Below are positions 26,162 through 35,664 of a stretch of 64,000 bases of DNA, one piece after another. Location of the stretch: positions 248,001 through 312,000 of the forward strand of contig JAVKEJ010000053.1 of NCBI GenBank assembly GCA_040221475.1, given 5' to 3'. The first letter of the stretch is position 1, and each line of letters starts with the position of its first letter. Made by a program: the position numbers and the translations under genes. The notes below the pieces were generated by a model, which was not told the DNA's origin, ran no database searches, and was given only the letters and a program-made list of their open reading frames with translations. Source of the DNA: WLXB01 sp040221475 (lineage in GTDB: Bacteria > Pseudomonadota > Alphaproteobacteria > Rhodospirillales > Rhodospirillaceae).

Positions 26162-27684
26162 GTGTCGTCCGCGAACGTTATGGTTTCGTAATTTATTTTA
26201 CCTTTGTTGGGTGCGTACCCGGTAACACGAGGCCCCACACCATCCAGCAGTGGAATTTCGTGCAGCATCAGGGCTGTTGCCTGATCATGATAAAAGCCCA
26301 GAACGTCGCGGGTGAGGCGTATTCTTTCCTCCAGGTGCGGGGTTTCCAGAGCGGCTTTCATGGTCGGCATAATCCGCTCATCGCAGTACCAGGGCGATGG
26401 CCAGAGGCAAGAATGCAGACGGAGTGTTCTGAGCGGCTCAAATGTCGGCCAACCGCCAAACACCTGACTGAAGCCATCGCCTTTCCATTGCCCTTGCAAG
26501 ATAATGCGGACCATCTGGGACGTTGGAATTGAGATAATGTTGAGGGTGACGCCAACGTCGGCGAGGTTGGCTGCAACCAATTGATAAATGGCACTGTCCG
26601 AAGCGTTAGATCCGATGATCACTTCGATATCAAGTTTAAACCCGCCCTCATAACCGGCTTCTTTCAGAAGGGCGCGAGCTCTGTCTGGATCATAAGGATA
26701 AGCCTCTAAAGTTGGGTCGTATCCCAAAAGGCCCCGCACGGCCCCTTGCGTTGCCGGTTGGCTCATCCCCGAGAGCAGAATTTCCGTGATGGCATTTTTA
26801 TTCACTGCGTAATTCAGCGCGCGGCGCACGCGAATATCATTTGCGGGCCGTCCGTCTTGAACCACAAAAGCAATGCTGATGACATCAATAGGATTGCGCT
26901 GGTGCATGTAGCCGCCAGCACGCTCAATCAACGGTATGTCGTCAGGCCCCATGCCAATCGCAATATCTATACCCCCTGTAACAATGGCCTGGAGTCTGCT
27001 GGTTGATTCCGGCAGGTGCAAAACCTCCATTTTTTCGATTTCCGGTTTTCGCCAGGAATACGGATTGGTTTCATAGGACACACGGCCCTGGCGCCATGCG
27101 GTTATTGCAAAGGGTCCACTCCCGATGGGGTCACGCGCAAAAGCGTCGGGGCCGAGTGTCTCCCAATGATCTGGCTCGACGATATATAAAGCGGCAAGCA
27201 GCCGCGGCAAAATCGCTGTCGGCGCGGAGGTCGTCACAGCCAGCGTGTAGGCATCAAGGGTTTGTGCACCAGCAATGATATCAAGGTCACGCGCGACGCT
27301 AGATGTTTGTCCATGTGGAGTCTTCAGATAGTCGAGTGAGCTTACAACATCGGCTGCTGTAAACGGCCTGCCATTAGAAAATGCCGCATCCGAACGCAGT
27401 TCAAAGTGCCATGTTGTGGGGGTGATCTGCTGCCAGGATTTTGCGAGCTCGCCTACGAGAGTGCCATCTTCTTGAAAGGTCGTGAGGGTTTCAAAGGTTG
27501 GCGACCATGTGTACGTCGAGAACACACTTACCGACCGATGCGGGTCCCCATCACTCGCTGGAAAGGCGACCACACCAACCCGTAACGGTTCTTGAGCACC
27601 CAAAGCCAGAGGGTAAAGGGCACAGAAAAGTACAACGGCCAGTAAGCGAGCATGTATGGTGAATATCATTCGGCGCAATTCCAT
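26158..27684 (-). CDS. ABC transporter substrate-binding protein, family 5 (peptide/nickel type)
   Basis: This 508-residue periplasmic protein has a signal peptide (hydrophobic residues 10-28, cleavage after LGA). The SBP_bac_5 pattern includes LVGELAKSWQQITPTTWHFEL, FSNGRPFTAADVVSSLDYL and VRRALNYAVNKNAI. It would capture oligopeptides or similar solutes for an ABC importer. No permease or ATPase genes are next to it, so its partners must be elsewhere. The ATG five codons in is another possible start. It converges with the oxidoreductase gene. Confidence 0.9.
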   Translation of the reverse strand: MELRRMIFTIHARLLAVVLFCALYPLALGAQEPLRVGVVAFPASDGDPHRSVSVFSTYTWSPTFETLTTFQEDGTLVGELAKSWQQITPTTWHFELRSDAAFSNGRPFTAADVVSSLDYLKTPHGQTSSVARDLDIIAGAQTLDAYTLAVTTSAPTAILPRLLAALYIVEPDHWETLGPDAFARDPIGSGPFAITAWRQGRVSYETNPYSWRKPEIEKMEVLHLPESTSRLQAIVTGGIDIAIGMGPDDIPLIERAGGYMHQRNPIDVISIAFVVQDGRPANDIRVRRALNYAVNKNAITEILLSGMSQPATQGAVRGLLGYDPTLEAYPYDPDRARALLKEAGYEGGFKLDIEVIIGSNASDSAIYQLVAANLADVGVTLNIISIPTSQMVRIILQGQWKGDGFSQVFGGWPTFEPLRTLRLHSCLWPSPWYCDERIMPTMKAALETPHLEERIRLTRDVLGFYHDQATALMLHEIPLLDGVGPRVTGYAPNKGKINYETITFADDT

Positions 27685-27828
27685 CTCTTTTGACTGAAAA
27701 GCATAAAGACATTGGCTTTGTTCAAATACGTTTTGATGTCATGATACCGTTCAACAGACAAATTGGAAATGTGGACAAAGACGTGTCATGTCAGGCTGTC
27801 CCGGTTTTCCAGGCGTTGGGGGAATAAG

Positions 27829-28179
27829 ATGCTTAAGAAATTAGGTGTAATTTTGGTGCTGACGTTGTCCGCTTCTCAGGCGCAGGCGTTTTGCATCGTA
27901 AATCGAAGTTCGGAGACTGTCGCTTTTACCAGAGGCGGCCCTTTTGCGGGTATGGAAACATTATACGCCGGGACCATAAAACCAGGTGTACAACGTTGTA
28001 CCTTGATCACCGCCAGAGCAGATGGAACATACCCTGTGTCTGTCTACACCGTTACGAAGCGCGGCAACTGCGCGGTTGTTCGGGGGTGCTCATACGATTC
28101 TCATGCTGAACAGGTCTTTTTCCAAGGTGCGGGAACATCAAGTTGCCCTGTCGCCTTTCAGGACAATTCCTGTAGCTGA
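27829..28179 (+). CDS. small exported cysteine-containing protein, unknown
   Basis: I start it at ATG 27829 after a GGGGGAATAAG ribosome-binding region, giving 116 residues. Residues 1-20 form a signal peptide ending QAQA. The mature part has seven cysteines (near FCIVN, QRCTL, GNCAVV, RGCSYD, SSCPV and DNSCS), which suggests disulfide bonds in the periplasm or outside. I do not recognise the family. A longer frame from 27763 adds residues with no signal character. It precedes the Tat-exported DUF1838 gene by 60 bases on the same strand. Confidence 0.7.
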   Translation: MLKKLGVILVLTLSASQAQAFCIVNRSSETVAFTRGGPFAGMETLYAGTIKPGVQRCTLITARADGTYPVSVYTVTKRGNCAVVRGCSYDSHAEQVFFQGAGTSSCPVAFQDNSCS

Positions 28180-28239
28180 TCCGTAAACGCAATGTTTGCT
28201 GCAGTCATTTAGAAATTTTAGTTAAGTAGAGGTGTCGTT

Positions 28240-29151
28240 ATGGTTTTATCAGTGAATAGTCTGTCGTCGTTGTCCAGACGGAATGTATTAGCAGGGGTGG
28301 CTGGTGTTGCTGCGACACACGTCGCACTACAGAGTCGGACGGGCCAAGCGGCAGAACATTTCGATCCTAAAGACCCAGTACAGGTGCTTCGTACCCTTCA
28401 CCGCATGCGCGGCAGTGAAGATGGACGCATTGCCATGGGCTGGCTCAAGGGCCAGCGCTTCGGTGTAGTCGATGCGGAAATCGTACCCTTGATGGGCATG
28501 GTAACAGGCACATTCGCGCGTCATAAAGTCTTGGAAGATGGTTCGATTGAACTGACCAGTTTTGAACTTGCTTTTTATACAGATTTCGAAACCGGCGAAC
28601 TCATTGATACGCTCAAAATTCCATATACGGGCAAAACCGTTGAAGTGCCAAAATTAAAACTTGGCCCAAGCCGGTCTGTCGTGAAGCCGGAGTTTTATTC
28701 GTTAAGGGAAGTTGGCGGCGAAACCCAGCGCACTGCGTCCGACGATGCCATGCGGCCTACGGGGTCCATGAGATTTGAGCATTGGCTTGGCCCGGTGACG
28801 GTTAAAGATGGGCATGTCTGGATCACGGAGGCATCCAGCGCGAAAGTTGTCCCTGCAGACCCGCAAGCCAGCAGCGTCATTTATAGCGAAGCTGTAACCT
28901 ACAAAGGCAATGAAGCTGACGTGAACAACCCAGACCTGCCGACGCTTGACTCCACATTAAGTTATACTGGGATCACAAGTTGGCGGCCCTGGATGGAGAT
29001 GGGAGATCACCCAGGCCATACCACGTCTCATGCGCTCGGAAGTAAGTCATACGATCTGGATGGTTTACCCGATGACTATCGTGAGATGGCTGAAAAGCAC
29101 TATCCTGAAGCTATTGCAAACCCTGGCGCGATTCTTGATCAGTTAGGATAA
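28240..29151 (+). CDS. Tat-exported DUF1838 family protein
   Basis: This 303-residue protein has a twin-arginine signal (SLSRRNVLAGVAGVAATHVAL, about residues 10-30, with RRN and a hydrophobic core). The mature part fits the DUF1838 family, seen in LHRMRGSEDGRIAMGWLKG, a FELAFYTDFETGELID strand and a C-terminal TSWRPWMEMGDHPGH motif. DUF1838 proteins are periplasmic with no established activity. Tat export suggests folding or a cofactor in the cytoplasm first, which is inferred. It has cysteine-bearing exported proteins on both sides. Confidence 0.85.
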   Translation: MVLSVNSLSSLSRRNVLAGVAGVAATHVALQSRTGQAAEHFDPKDPVQVLRTLHRMRGSEDGRIAMGWLKGQRFGVVDAEIVPLMGMVTGTFARHKVLEDGSIELTSFELAFYTDFETGELIDTLKIPYTGKTVEVPKLKLGPSRSVVKPEFYSLREVGGETQRTASDDAMRPTGSMRFEHWLGPVTVKDGHVWITEASSAKVVPADPQASSVIYSEAVTYKGNEADVNNPDLPTLDSTLSYTGITSWRPWMEMGDHPGHTTSHALGSKSYDLDGLPDDYREMAEKHYPEAIANPGAILDQLG

Positions 29152-29174
29152 GCACGCAACGTTACGAACATGGA

Positions 29175-29585
29175 TCACCTGTTTTTCAGGTCACAAACTT
29201 GATTGCGGACTTCGACAGTGATCGTGCGACGCTCGCAGATGCTCACGTCTTCGGTGCAGATCACACCTTTAGCGTTAGAAATCGTGAGCCGTGCGTTGTC
29301 GATGTCCCAATCAACAAGGTAATCGCAGCCGGGTAAATTTATCGGGAATTTATAGGTGAGATCACTATCAATTCCGATGTCACGCTCCATGAGCTGCCAG
29401 CTGTAGTCTCCAAAGACATAGGAAAAATCCATCGTCACTATTTCGTTGCGATAGTTTTGCACCAGCATCACGGCTTTATCTTCGCTTTGCGCGTAAGCTG
29501 ATTGAGTTGGTAACGCACTGAAAAAGAGCATCACCGCAACAGTCAATGCTGAGGGCTTTAAAGCAGTATTCGCGACAGAAGGCAT
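29175..29585 (-). CDS. small exported protein, unknown
   Basis: I start it at ATG 29585 (MPSVANTALK) behind GAGGTGG, giving 136 residues; an upstream frame to 29612 has no such site. Residues about 12-32 form a signal peptide ending SAYA. The mature part has four cysteines (PGCDYL, VICTEDV, SICERR, QVCDL), enough for two disulfides. Predicted beta-rich segments (VTMDFSYVFGDYSWQLM) suggest a small secreted domain. I do not recognise it. It lies downstream of parE, 45 bases away, and converges with the DUF1838 gene. Confidence 0.68.
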   Translation of the reverse strand: MPSVANTALKPSALTVAVMLFFSALPTQSAYAQSEDKAVMLVQNYRNEIVTMDFSYVFGDYSWQLMERDIGIDSDLTYKFPINLPGCDYLVDWDIDNARLTISNAKGVICTEDVSICERRTITVEVRNQVCDLKNR

Positions 29586-29630
29586 ATTGCCACCTCTGTA
29601 AGTTGCAAGCACGCGGGGGCCGACTTATGC

Positions 29631-31616
29631 TTACACATCAAGATCTGTGACAAACTCTGCGTTGTCTTGAATAAACTGAAAACGCGCTTCAGGCTTTTTA
29701 CCCATGAGTTGCTCGACCAGATCAGCTGTAGCCTTGGCGTCGCCGTTTGAAGGTGCTGTCGCTCCCGGAAGGGTAACGCGCAGCAGACTTCTCCGCGCCG
29801 GGTCCATGGTCGTTTCTTTAAGTTGCGCGGGCGGCATTTCACCAAGCCCTTTAAATCGGCTGACGTCGATCTTTCCACGGCTGTCAAACTCTGTTGCCAC
29901 GATCCGCTCTCTGTCGGCATCATCCATCGCATAGAAGGTCTTACCGCGTTGGCTCAGGCGATAGAGTGGCGGCATAGCAAGATAAAGGCGCCCGGCCTGA
30001 ACCAACTCAGGTAACTCTTGGAAAAAGAAGGTCATCAACAAAGCCGCGATATGTGCGCCGTCCACATCGGCGTCCGTCATAATCACGACTTTCTCGTAGC
30101 GGAGTTTGTCGAGACTAAATTTATCCCCCCGGCCACAGCCCAGGGCTTCAAACAGGTCTTGGAGCTCCTGATTGCCGCGCAGTTTGTCTTGCGAGGCTGA
30201 GGCCACATTCAGAATTTTACCGCGTAGGGGTAAAATCGCTTGGGTTTCCCGATTTCTGGCCTGTTTGGCTGAGCCACCAGCTGAGTCTCCCTCAACCAAA
30301 AAAACTTCCGTCCCTTCGGCGCTGGCGCGACTGCAATCAGACAGTTTTCCAGGTAAGCGGAGTCTCTTGGTGGCGCTCTTACGCACCATGTCTTTTTCTT
30401 GTTTGCGGCGCAGCCGTACATCGGCCCGTGACAGGGCCAATTCCAGAATTTGAGTCGCCGTTTCAGGGTCTCCCGAAAGCCAGTGTTCAAAATGATCTTT
30501 GAGAATGCTTTCGACCAGCTTGGTCGCAGATGCGGAGGCCAGTTTTTCTTTGGTTTGGCCCTGAAACTGTGGCTCGGGAATAAACACCGACAACATCCCA
30601 CAGGCGCCGCCGACAACGTCTTCCGCAGTGACGGCGCTGACCTTTTTATTTCCGGCCATTTCGCCGAAAGATTTCAGGGCGCGCCCGAGGCTGGTTCTAA
30701 ACCCGGCCTCATGGGTGCCGCCTTCTGGTGTGGGGATAGTATTACAGTAGGAGTTCAAAAAACCGTCCTGATCTTCAGGCCAGCAAATGGCCCAGTCAAC
30801 CCGGCCGGTTTCGTCAGAGGTTTCAACGGAGCCGGAGAAGATACAGTCACCGACCAGATTTCGTCCCGCCGTGACAGAAGACAGATAATCCTTTAGCCCT
30901 TCGGGGAAATGCAGGTCGGCCTTTACGGGCGTTTCATCTTTTCCGCGAATTAAGGATTCATCGCAAGACCATTTGATCTTTACGCCTTCAAACAGATAAG
31001 CTTTTGAGCGCGCCATCTTATAAATGGTTGCAGGCTTAAAGGCAGCGTCGGCTCCGAAGATGCTCAGGTCCGGTTTGAAACTGATCACCGTGCCGCGCCG
31101 ATTGGCGATCTCTTTCAGTTTTTTCAGCTTTGATTTGACCTCACCGCGGCTAAATTTTTGTGTCCACAAGGCTTTGTCGCGGGCCACTTCAACGGTCATT
31201 TCGTCGGACAAAGCGTTGACGACGGACACGCCTACTCCGTGTAGGCCGCCAGAAGTCTTGTACGCTCCGCCGCCAAACTTGCCGCCGGAATGGAGGGTCG
31301 TCATGATGACTTCAAGGGCGGATTTGCTGGGAAACTTTGGGTGCGGGTCAACGGGGATACCGCGGCCATTGTCGCGCACCGTGACTTCGTTGTCTTTGCC
31401 CAGGTGTACCTCGATGCTCGTGGCGTATCCCGCCACGGCCTCATCCATCGCGTTATCAAGCACTTCCGCAACCAGGTGATGCAGGGCTTTTTCGTCGGTG
31501 CCACCGATGTACATGCCCGGCCTACGGCGCACGGGCTCTAGGCCCTCAAGGACTTCAATGTCCTTGGCGGTGTATTTTGATTTCTTAGCGCCGGTCTGTT
31601 GGAAAAGGTCTGACAT
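29631..31616 (-). CDS. parE: DNA topoisomerase IV subunit B (ParE)
   Basis: This 661-residue ATPase subunit of topoisomerase IV unlinks daughter chromosomes. It has a GHKL ATPase start (LEPVRRRPGMYIGGTD, EVLDNAMDEA, GRGIPVDPH), a transducer domain, and a Toprim region with EGDSAGGSAKQ and DADVDGAHIAALL. The length and the RRRPGMYIGGTDEKALHHL pattern favour ParE over GyrB. parC is not in the window, as is usual since the two are often unlinked. Confidence 0.95.
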   Translation of the reverse strand: MSDLFQQTGAKKSKYTAKDIEVLEGLEPVRRRPGMYIGGTDEKALHHLVAEVLDNAMDEAVAGYATSIEVHLGKDNEVTVRDNGRGIPVDPHPKFPSKSALEVIMTTLHSGGKFGGGAYKTSGGLHGVGVSVVNALSDEMTVEVARDKALWTQKFSRGEVKSKLKKLKEIANRRGTVISFKPDLSIFGADAAFKPATIYKMARSKAYLFEGVKIKWSCDESLIRGKDETPVKADLHFPEGLKDYLSSVTAGRNLVGDCIFSGSVETSDETGRVDWAICWPEDQDGFLNSYCNTIPTPEGGTHEAGFRTSLGRALKSFGEMAGNKKVSAVTAEDVVGGACGMLSVFIPEPQFQGQTKEKLASASATKLVESILKDHFEHWLSGDPETATQILELALSRADVRLRRKQEKDMVRKSATKRLRLPGKLSDCSRASAEGTEVFLVEGDSAGGSAKQARNRETQAILPLRGKILNVASASQDKLRGNQELQDLFEALGCGRGDKFSLDKLRYEKVVIMTDADVDGAHIAALLMTFFFQELPELVQAGRLYLAMPPLYRLSQRGKTFYAMDDADRERIVATEFDSRGKIDVSRFKGLGEMPPAQLKETTMDPARRSLLRVTLPGATAPSNGDAKATADLVEQLMGKKPEARFQFIQDNAEFVTDLDV

Positions 31617-31708
31617 GGGCGCATTATATACAGAGTGATGCAGCCAACAACTGCATAAGGTAGGAATATTCCCCTTTACTTACAATATGTTGTGGAAAAG
31701 GTTCCCGT

Positions 31709-32110
31709 ATGACTGAGCCCAGAGACCCCAAAATCCCTCAAGGCGAGCTTTCGATCCGCACCGTTGCTATGCCTGCTGATACCAATCCCGCGGGCCATAT
31801 TTTTGGCGGCTGGGTCTTAAGCCAGATGGATTTGGCGGGCGCGACGCATGCGGCGAGCTATACCGGAACGCGCGTCGTGACCGTCGCTATTGATGCTATG
31901 AAGTTTCATAAACCCATTCACATCGGCGATGAGGTGTCCTGTTACACCACCGTCACTCGCACCGGGCGGACGTCTGTGGTGCTGCATGTTGAGACCTGGG
32001 TGAGGCGGGCCCGCCACGGATCACCTCTGATGGTCACAGCGGGGCTTTTCACCTACGTTGCAATCGACGAAAATGGCGATGCAACGCCGATCATACCAAA
32101 GAACGACTAA
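31709..32110 (+). CDS. acyl-CoA thioesterase (YciA-like hotdog fold)
   Basis: This 133-residue hotdog protein cleaves acyl-CoA to free acid and CoA. The signature MPADTNPAGHIFGGWVLSQMD contains the catalytic Asn/Asp region of YciA-type thioesterases, followed by VVTVAIDAMKFHKPIHIGDEV. Length is typical. It lies 92 bases from the divergent parE start and 20 bases before the FAD oxidase gene, with which it probably forms an operon. Confidence 0.92.
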   Translation: MTEPRDPKIPQGELSIRTVAMPADTNPAGHIFGGWVLSQMDLAGATHAASYTGTRVVTVAIDAMKFHKPIHIGDEVSCYTTVTRTGRTSVVLHVETWVRRARHGSPLMVTAGLFTYVAIDENGDATPIIPKND

Positions 32111-32130
32111 TCCAAAGAGGACGCTTCATA

Positions 32131-33687
32131 ATGCCTGATACGGCTCATCCCACCAAAGACATACAATCGACGCTTGCGGCCATTGTGGGTGGCGAATACG
32201 TCATCACTGAAGAGGCTGAGCGCAGTGTCTACAGCAATGATATCTTTTTCTGGGATGAGTCTGAGACGGCCGATGTTGTGGTGCAGCCGGGTTCTCCGGA
32301 TGAGGTTGCCCGTCTGGTCACAGCAGCGGCAGATTTGAACCTTTACATTTCCATTCGTGGCGGCGGCATGTCGTACACCAAGGGCTATGTGCCAGCCGAG
32401 CAGGGCTGCATGTTGATGGATTTGCGGCGTCTTAACCGTATCCGGGAGATCAACGTCACAGATCGCTATGTCGTGGTTGATGCGGGCTGCACCTGGATCA
32501 GCGTTGCTGATGCTTTGAAAGAGCATGGCCTGAAGCTTGATTTTCCGGCGCCGTTTTCCGGCCTGTATTCCACCGTCGGCGGGGCCATGTCGCAGAATGT
32601 GCCGTCGACCATGAAAGGGGTGCTCGGTCTTGAAGTGGTCCGCGCCGATGGGGCCATGGTGCGCACCGGTTCGTGGGGACGCGTTGCGCCGGATACGCCG
32701 TTCTTCCGCGACTATGGCCCTGATTTGACAGGTTTATTCCTCGGCGACACCGGCTCTTTTGGCATCAAAACCGGCGTATCTCTGCATATCAGTAAAAAAA
32801 TTGGCCTGACAGCGCACGGATCGTTCGCCTTTGAAACCTATGAAGACATGGCCGAGACCATGATCGAGCTTGGCCCCTACGACTTTGTCACCCGCCGTGT
32901 TGGTCTTGATCCGTTCAAGAGCCAGAACGCCGCCAAGGTGGGCTTTAAAGAGGCCATCAAAACACTGGGCGATGTCACCACCACCGGCTCGTCGCTGGTG
33001 TCCGGTCTTAAAGACTCCCTGAAAATGGCCGCCGCCGGCACCAACTTCATGGACGGCGTCAAGTGGTCGCTTCATCTCACCGTCGAGGGCTTAACCCAGG
33101 ATGCCGCCGAGGCCGGCCTGGACATCGTCCGCGAGATTTGCCTCAAACGCAGCCGTGAGATCGCAAACATCATGCCGCGTGCGATGGAAGCCCGTGGCTT
33201 TTCCGTGCGCGGTTTCCTCGGCAAAGACGGCCAGCGCTGGGTGCCGACCAATTCCCTGTGGCCGCTGACCCGCGCCATTGAGGTGGCGACCGCCGTGCAG
33301 GATTTCTTCAACAGCCGCCGCGCAGAGATGGATCAACACGGCATGTGGGAATCTTACATGACCAACTACGGTCAGGGGTATTTCATGTGTGAACCCAGCT
33401 TTTACTGGGTGGACGAAGTGAGCGAGCATCACCTCCGTCATCTGCCCGCCGAGGAAGCCAAAAAGTTCAAATCCATCCCGGCCAATCCGGACGCCCGCGC
33501 CTATGCCCAGAAGCTCAGGTTTGAGTTGCGCGATTTCTTTCACGATCTTGGCGCTGTGCATGTGCAGTTGGCGAAGTTCTATCGCTATCAGGAGGCTCTG
33601 GCCCCGGAGACCGCGCGCCTGTTGTCAGACCTAAAAGGCGTGCTCGATCCAGACCGCCGCTTTAACCGCGCCAATCTGGGCCTCTAA
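32131..33687 (+). CDS. FAD-binding oxidase of the glycolate oxidase/VAO type
   Basis: This 518-residue flavoenzyme has an N-terminal FAD_binding_4 (PCMH) domain (VVVQPGSPDEVARLV, ISIRGGGMSYTKGYVP, FSGLYSTVGGAMSQNVPSTM, TGSFGIKTGVSL) and a C-terminal oxidase domain ending LKGVLDPDRRFNRANLG. It would oxidise a 2-hydroxy acid or similar substrate. The AAGAGGA site precedes the ATG, 20 bases after the thioesterase. Its DNA is visibly more GC-rich than that of genes after 45 kb, hinting at different history or expression. The substrate is unknown. Confidence 0.85.
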   Translation: MPDTAHPTKDIQSTLAAIVGGEYVITEEAERSVYSNDIFFWDESETADVVVQPGSPDEVARLVTAAADLNLYISIRGGGMSYTKGYVPAEQGCMLMDLRRLNRIREINVTDRYVVVDAGCTWISVADALKEHGLKLDFPAPFSGLYSTVGGAMSQNVPSTMKGVLGLEVVRADGAMVRTGSWGRVAPDTPFFRDYGPDLTGLFLGDTGSFGIKTGVSLHISKKIGLTAHGSFAFETYEDMAETMIELGPYDFVTRRVGLDPFKSQNAAKVGFKEAIKTLGDVTTTGSSLVSGLKDSLKMAAAGTNFMDGVKWSLHLTVEGLTQDAAEAGLDIVREICLKRSREIANIMPRAMEARGFSVRGFLGKDGQRWVPTNSLWPLTRAIEVATAVQDFFNSRRAEMDQHGMWESYMTNYGQGYFMCEPSFYWVDEVSEHHLRHLPAEEAKKFKSIPANPDARAYAQKLRFELRDFFHDLGAVHVQLAKFYRYQEALAPETARLLSDLKGVLDPDRRFNRANLGL

Positions 33688-33698
33688 AAGCGACCTGA

Positions 33699-34913
33699 TT
33701 ATGACACGCTACCGGTGCGTTTGAACGGCCCCATCTCGGTCAGCGTATCCACATCGTCTTCCACGGCGGGCCGCTCCTGTGTGAGGAATTGCGCCACAGC
33801 CTGACGGAAGCCGCCATCGGCAATCCAGTGGGCAGAGTACGTTTTGCGCGGCAAATATCCCCGCTGCAGTTTGTGCGGCCCTTGGGCCCCGGCCTCCACC
33901 CAGGCCAGGCCATGTGCGATGGCATAGTCGATGGCGCGGTAATAACAGACCTCGAAGTGCAACATGGGATAATTAACGACGGTCCCCCAGTTGCGACCAT
34001 ACAGCGTATCCCCGCCCAGCAGGTTCAAAGCGCCGCACACGATGTTTCCGTCTTCTTCTCCCATCATCAGCACAACCTGATCGCCCATGCGTTCCGATAA
34101 GAGGTTGAAAAATGATCGGGTCATATAGGCTTGGCCCCACTTGCGGTCCGAGGTCAGGCGATAAAAGCGATAGAACGCATCCCAATGACGGCTGGTGATG
34201 TCGTCACCGCGCACGGCGTAAATATCCACCCCGCAGGCGTTGGCCTTTTCTCGTTCTTTGCGAATGTTCTTCCGTTTGCGCGATGACAACGCGTTGAGGA
34301 AATCGTCAAAATCGCCGTAGTTCTCGTTTTTCCAGTGAAACTGCTGACCATACCGCTCCAGCAATCCCGCCTCGGCCATTAGCGTAAAGTCGTCTTCATC
34401 CGGAAAGGTAATGTGCAGAGAGGACACCTTCAGCCGGTCGGCCACCTCAATCATCCCAGCCAGCAGCGTGCGTTTCAGCTGGGCGGAGGTCGCCGCGTCA
34501 AGTCCGGGCCGGGTCATCAGGCGCGGACCGGTCACCGGCGTAAACGGCACGGCACATTGAAGTTTTGGGTAATAATGTCCGCCGGCGCGTTCGTAAGCGT
34601 TGGCCCAGCCCCAGTCGAAAACATATTCGCCGTAGGAGTGATCTTTCAAATACAGGGCCGCACATGCCAGCAGAGTTCCGTCAGGGGTTTCGACGGCGAC
34701 ATGCTGGGATTGCCAGCCCGTGTCTGCCGTAACAGACCCGGAATCTTCAAGCGCACTAAAAAACGCATGGCGCACGAAGGGGTTACAGTCGGGGCTGTTT
34801 ACCCGGGCGCACGCATCCCATTGCACCGCATCAATATCGTGAATCGACGGCACGATGCGAACGGTCATCGAGTCAAAATCGACGTTGCGGAGCTCTTGTG
34901 AAACGTCCGTCAT
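33699..34913 (-). CDS. FemAB/GNAT-like acyltransferase (DUF482 family)
   Basis: This 404-residue protein has a tandem GNAT-like fold of the peptidoglycan-related FemAB_like/DUF482 family. Marks are FHWKNENYGDFDDFL, LSSRKRKNIRKEREKA and the C-terminal YYRAIDYAIAHGLAWVEAGAQGPHKLQRGYLP. Members carry out N-acyl transfer to amino groups, but no substrate is known for this group. It is convergent with the FAD oxidase (12-base gap). Confidence 0.83.
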   Translation of the reverse strand: MTDVSQELRNVDFDSMTVRIVPSIHDIDAVQWDACARVNSPDCNPFVRHAFFSALEDSGSVTADTGWQSQHVAVETPDGTLLACAALYLKDHSYGEYVFDWGWANAYERAGGHYYPKLQCAVPFTPVTGPRLMTRPGLDAATSAQLKRTLLAGMIEVADRLKVSSLHITFPDEDDFTLMAEAGLLERYGQQFHWKNENYGDFDDFLNALSSRKRKNIRKEREKANACGVDIYAVRGDDITSRHWDAFYRFYRLTSDRKWGQAYMTRSFFNLLSERMGDQVVLMMGEEDGNIVCGALNLLGGDTLYGRNWGTVVNYPMLHFEVCYYRAIDYAIAHGLAWVEAGAQGPHKLQRGYLPRKTYSAHWIADGGFRQAVAQFLTQERPAVEDDVDTLTEMGPFKRTGSVS

Positions 34914-34953
34914 ACTCTAGAGCGTCGCGCCCGATATTGTCTTGCGAGGTGCA

Positions 34954-35421
34954 TTAACTGATTTCAACCACGGCCTCGACTTCGACCGGCGCATCAAGAG
35001 GCAGGGAGGGGCAGCCAACAGCCGCGCGCGCATGGCGGCCCGCATCGCCAAACACAGCTACCATCAAGTCGGACGCGCCGTTGATCACCTTGGGGTGCTC
35101 TGTGAAGTCGGGGCTGCCGGCGACAAATCCACCGAGTTTAATAATACGTTTCACACGGTCTAAGTCGCCGTCACAGGCGGACTTCAGTTGAGCAATGATA
35201 TTTAAGGCGCTTTGCCGGGCGCAGATCACAGCTTCACCGACCGAAACATCATCCCCGACTTTCCCGTAAAACAGCAGTTTTCCATCTTTCATCGGCAACT
35301 GGCCTGAAATGAAGACCAGAGAGCCAGACACCGCGAAGGGAACATAGTTTGCAACCGGCGCTGAAGCCTCAGGCAGAGACAACCCAAGCTCAGTCAAGCG
35401 GGCTTCAATACCACTGCTCAT
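34954..35421 (-). CDS. RidA family protein (reactive intermediate deaminase type)
   Basis: This 155-residue trimer-forming protein hydrolyses enamine/imine intermediates or has a related role. The FVSGQLPMKDG-like core (SLVFISGQLPMKDGKLLF), GEAVICARQSALNII and the C-terminal AVGCPSLPLDAPVEVEAVVE are RidA marks. I start it at ATG 35421 because CAGGAGT lies upstream; a frame opening at 35463 would add 14 residues without family similarity. It is 32 bases downstream of no other gene and stands alone, divergent from serA. Confidence 0.88.
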   Translation of the reverse strand: MSSGIEARLTELGLSLPEASAPVANYVPFAVSGSLVFISGQLPMKDGKLLFYGKVGDDVSVGEAVICARQSALNIIAQLKSACDGDLDRVKRIIKLGGFVAGSPDFTEHPKVINGASDLMVAVFGDAGRHARAAVGCPSLPLDAPVEVEAVVEIS

Positions 35422-35664
35422 TACGATTGTACTCCTGGGGCAAGGTTTATGACGTGAGTGCAAATCTGGATCATTGGTTTTGGGGCTCCAAGCTGCAATT
35501 GAAATGTGCTAACTGACAGACAGCACAGGTTAAGTATGATCAAGATATACAGGATATGGGCGGATCGGGAGTGCAAAAGTCACGGTAATCCGTGATAAAC
35601 CAACAAATAGAAGGGTTTCCTCGGCCGTCAAGGCTTCGGACTCGCAAGGCAAGGTCGCAGTGTT

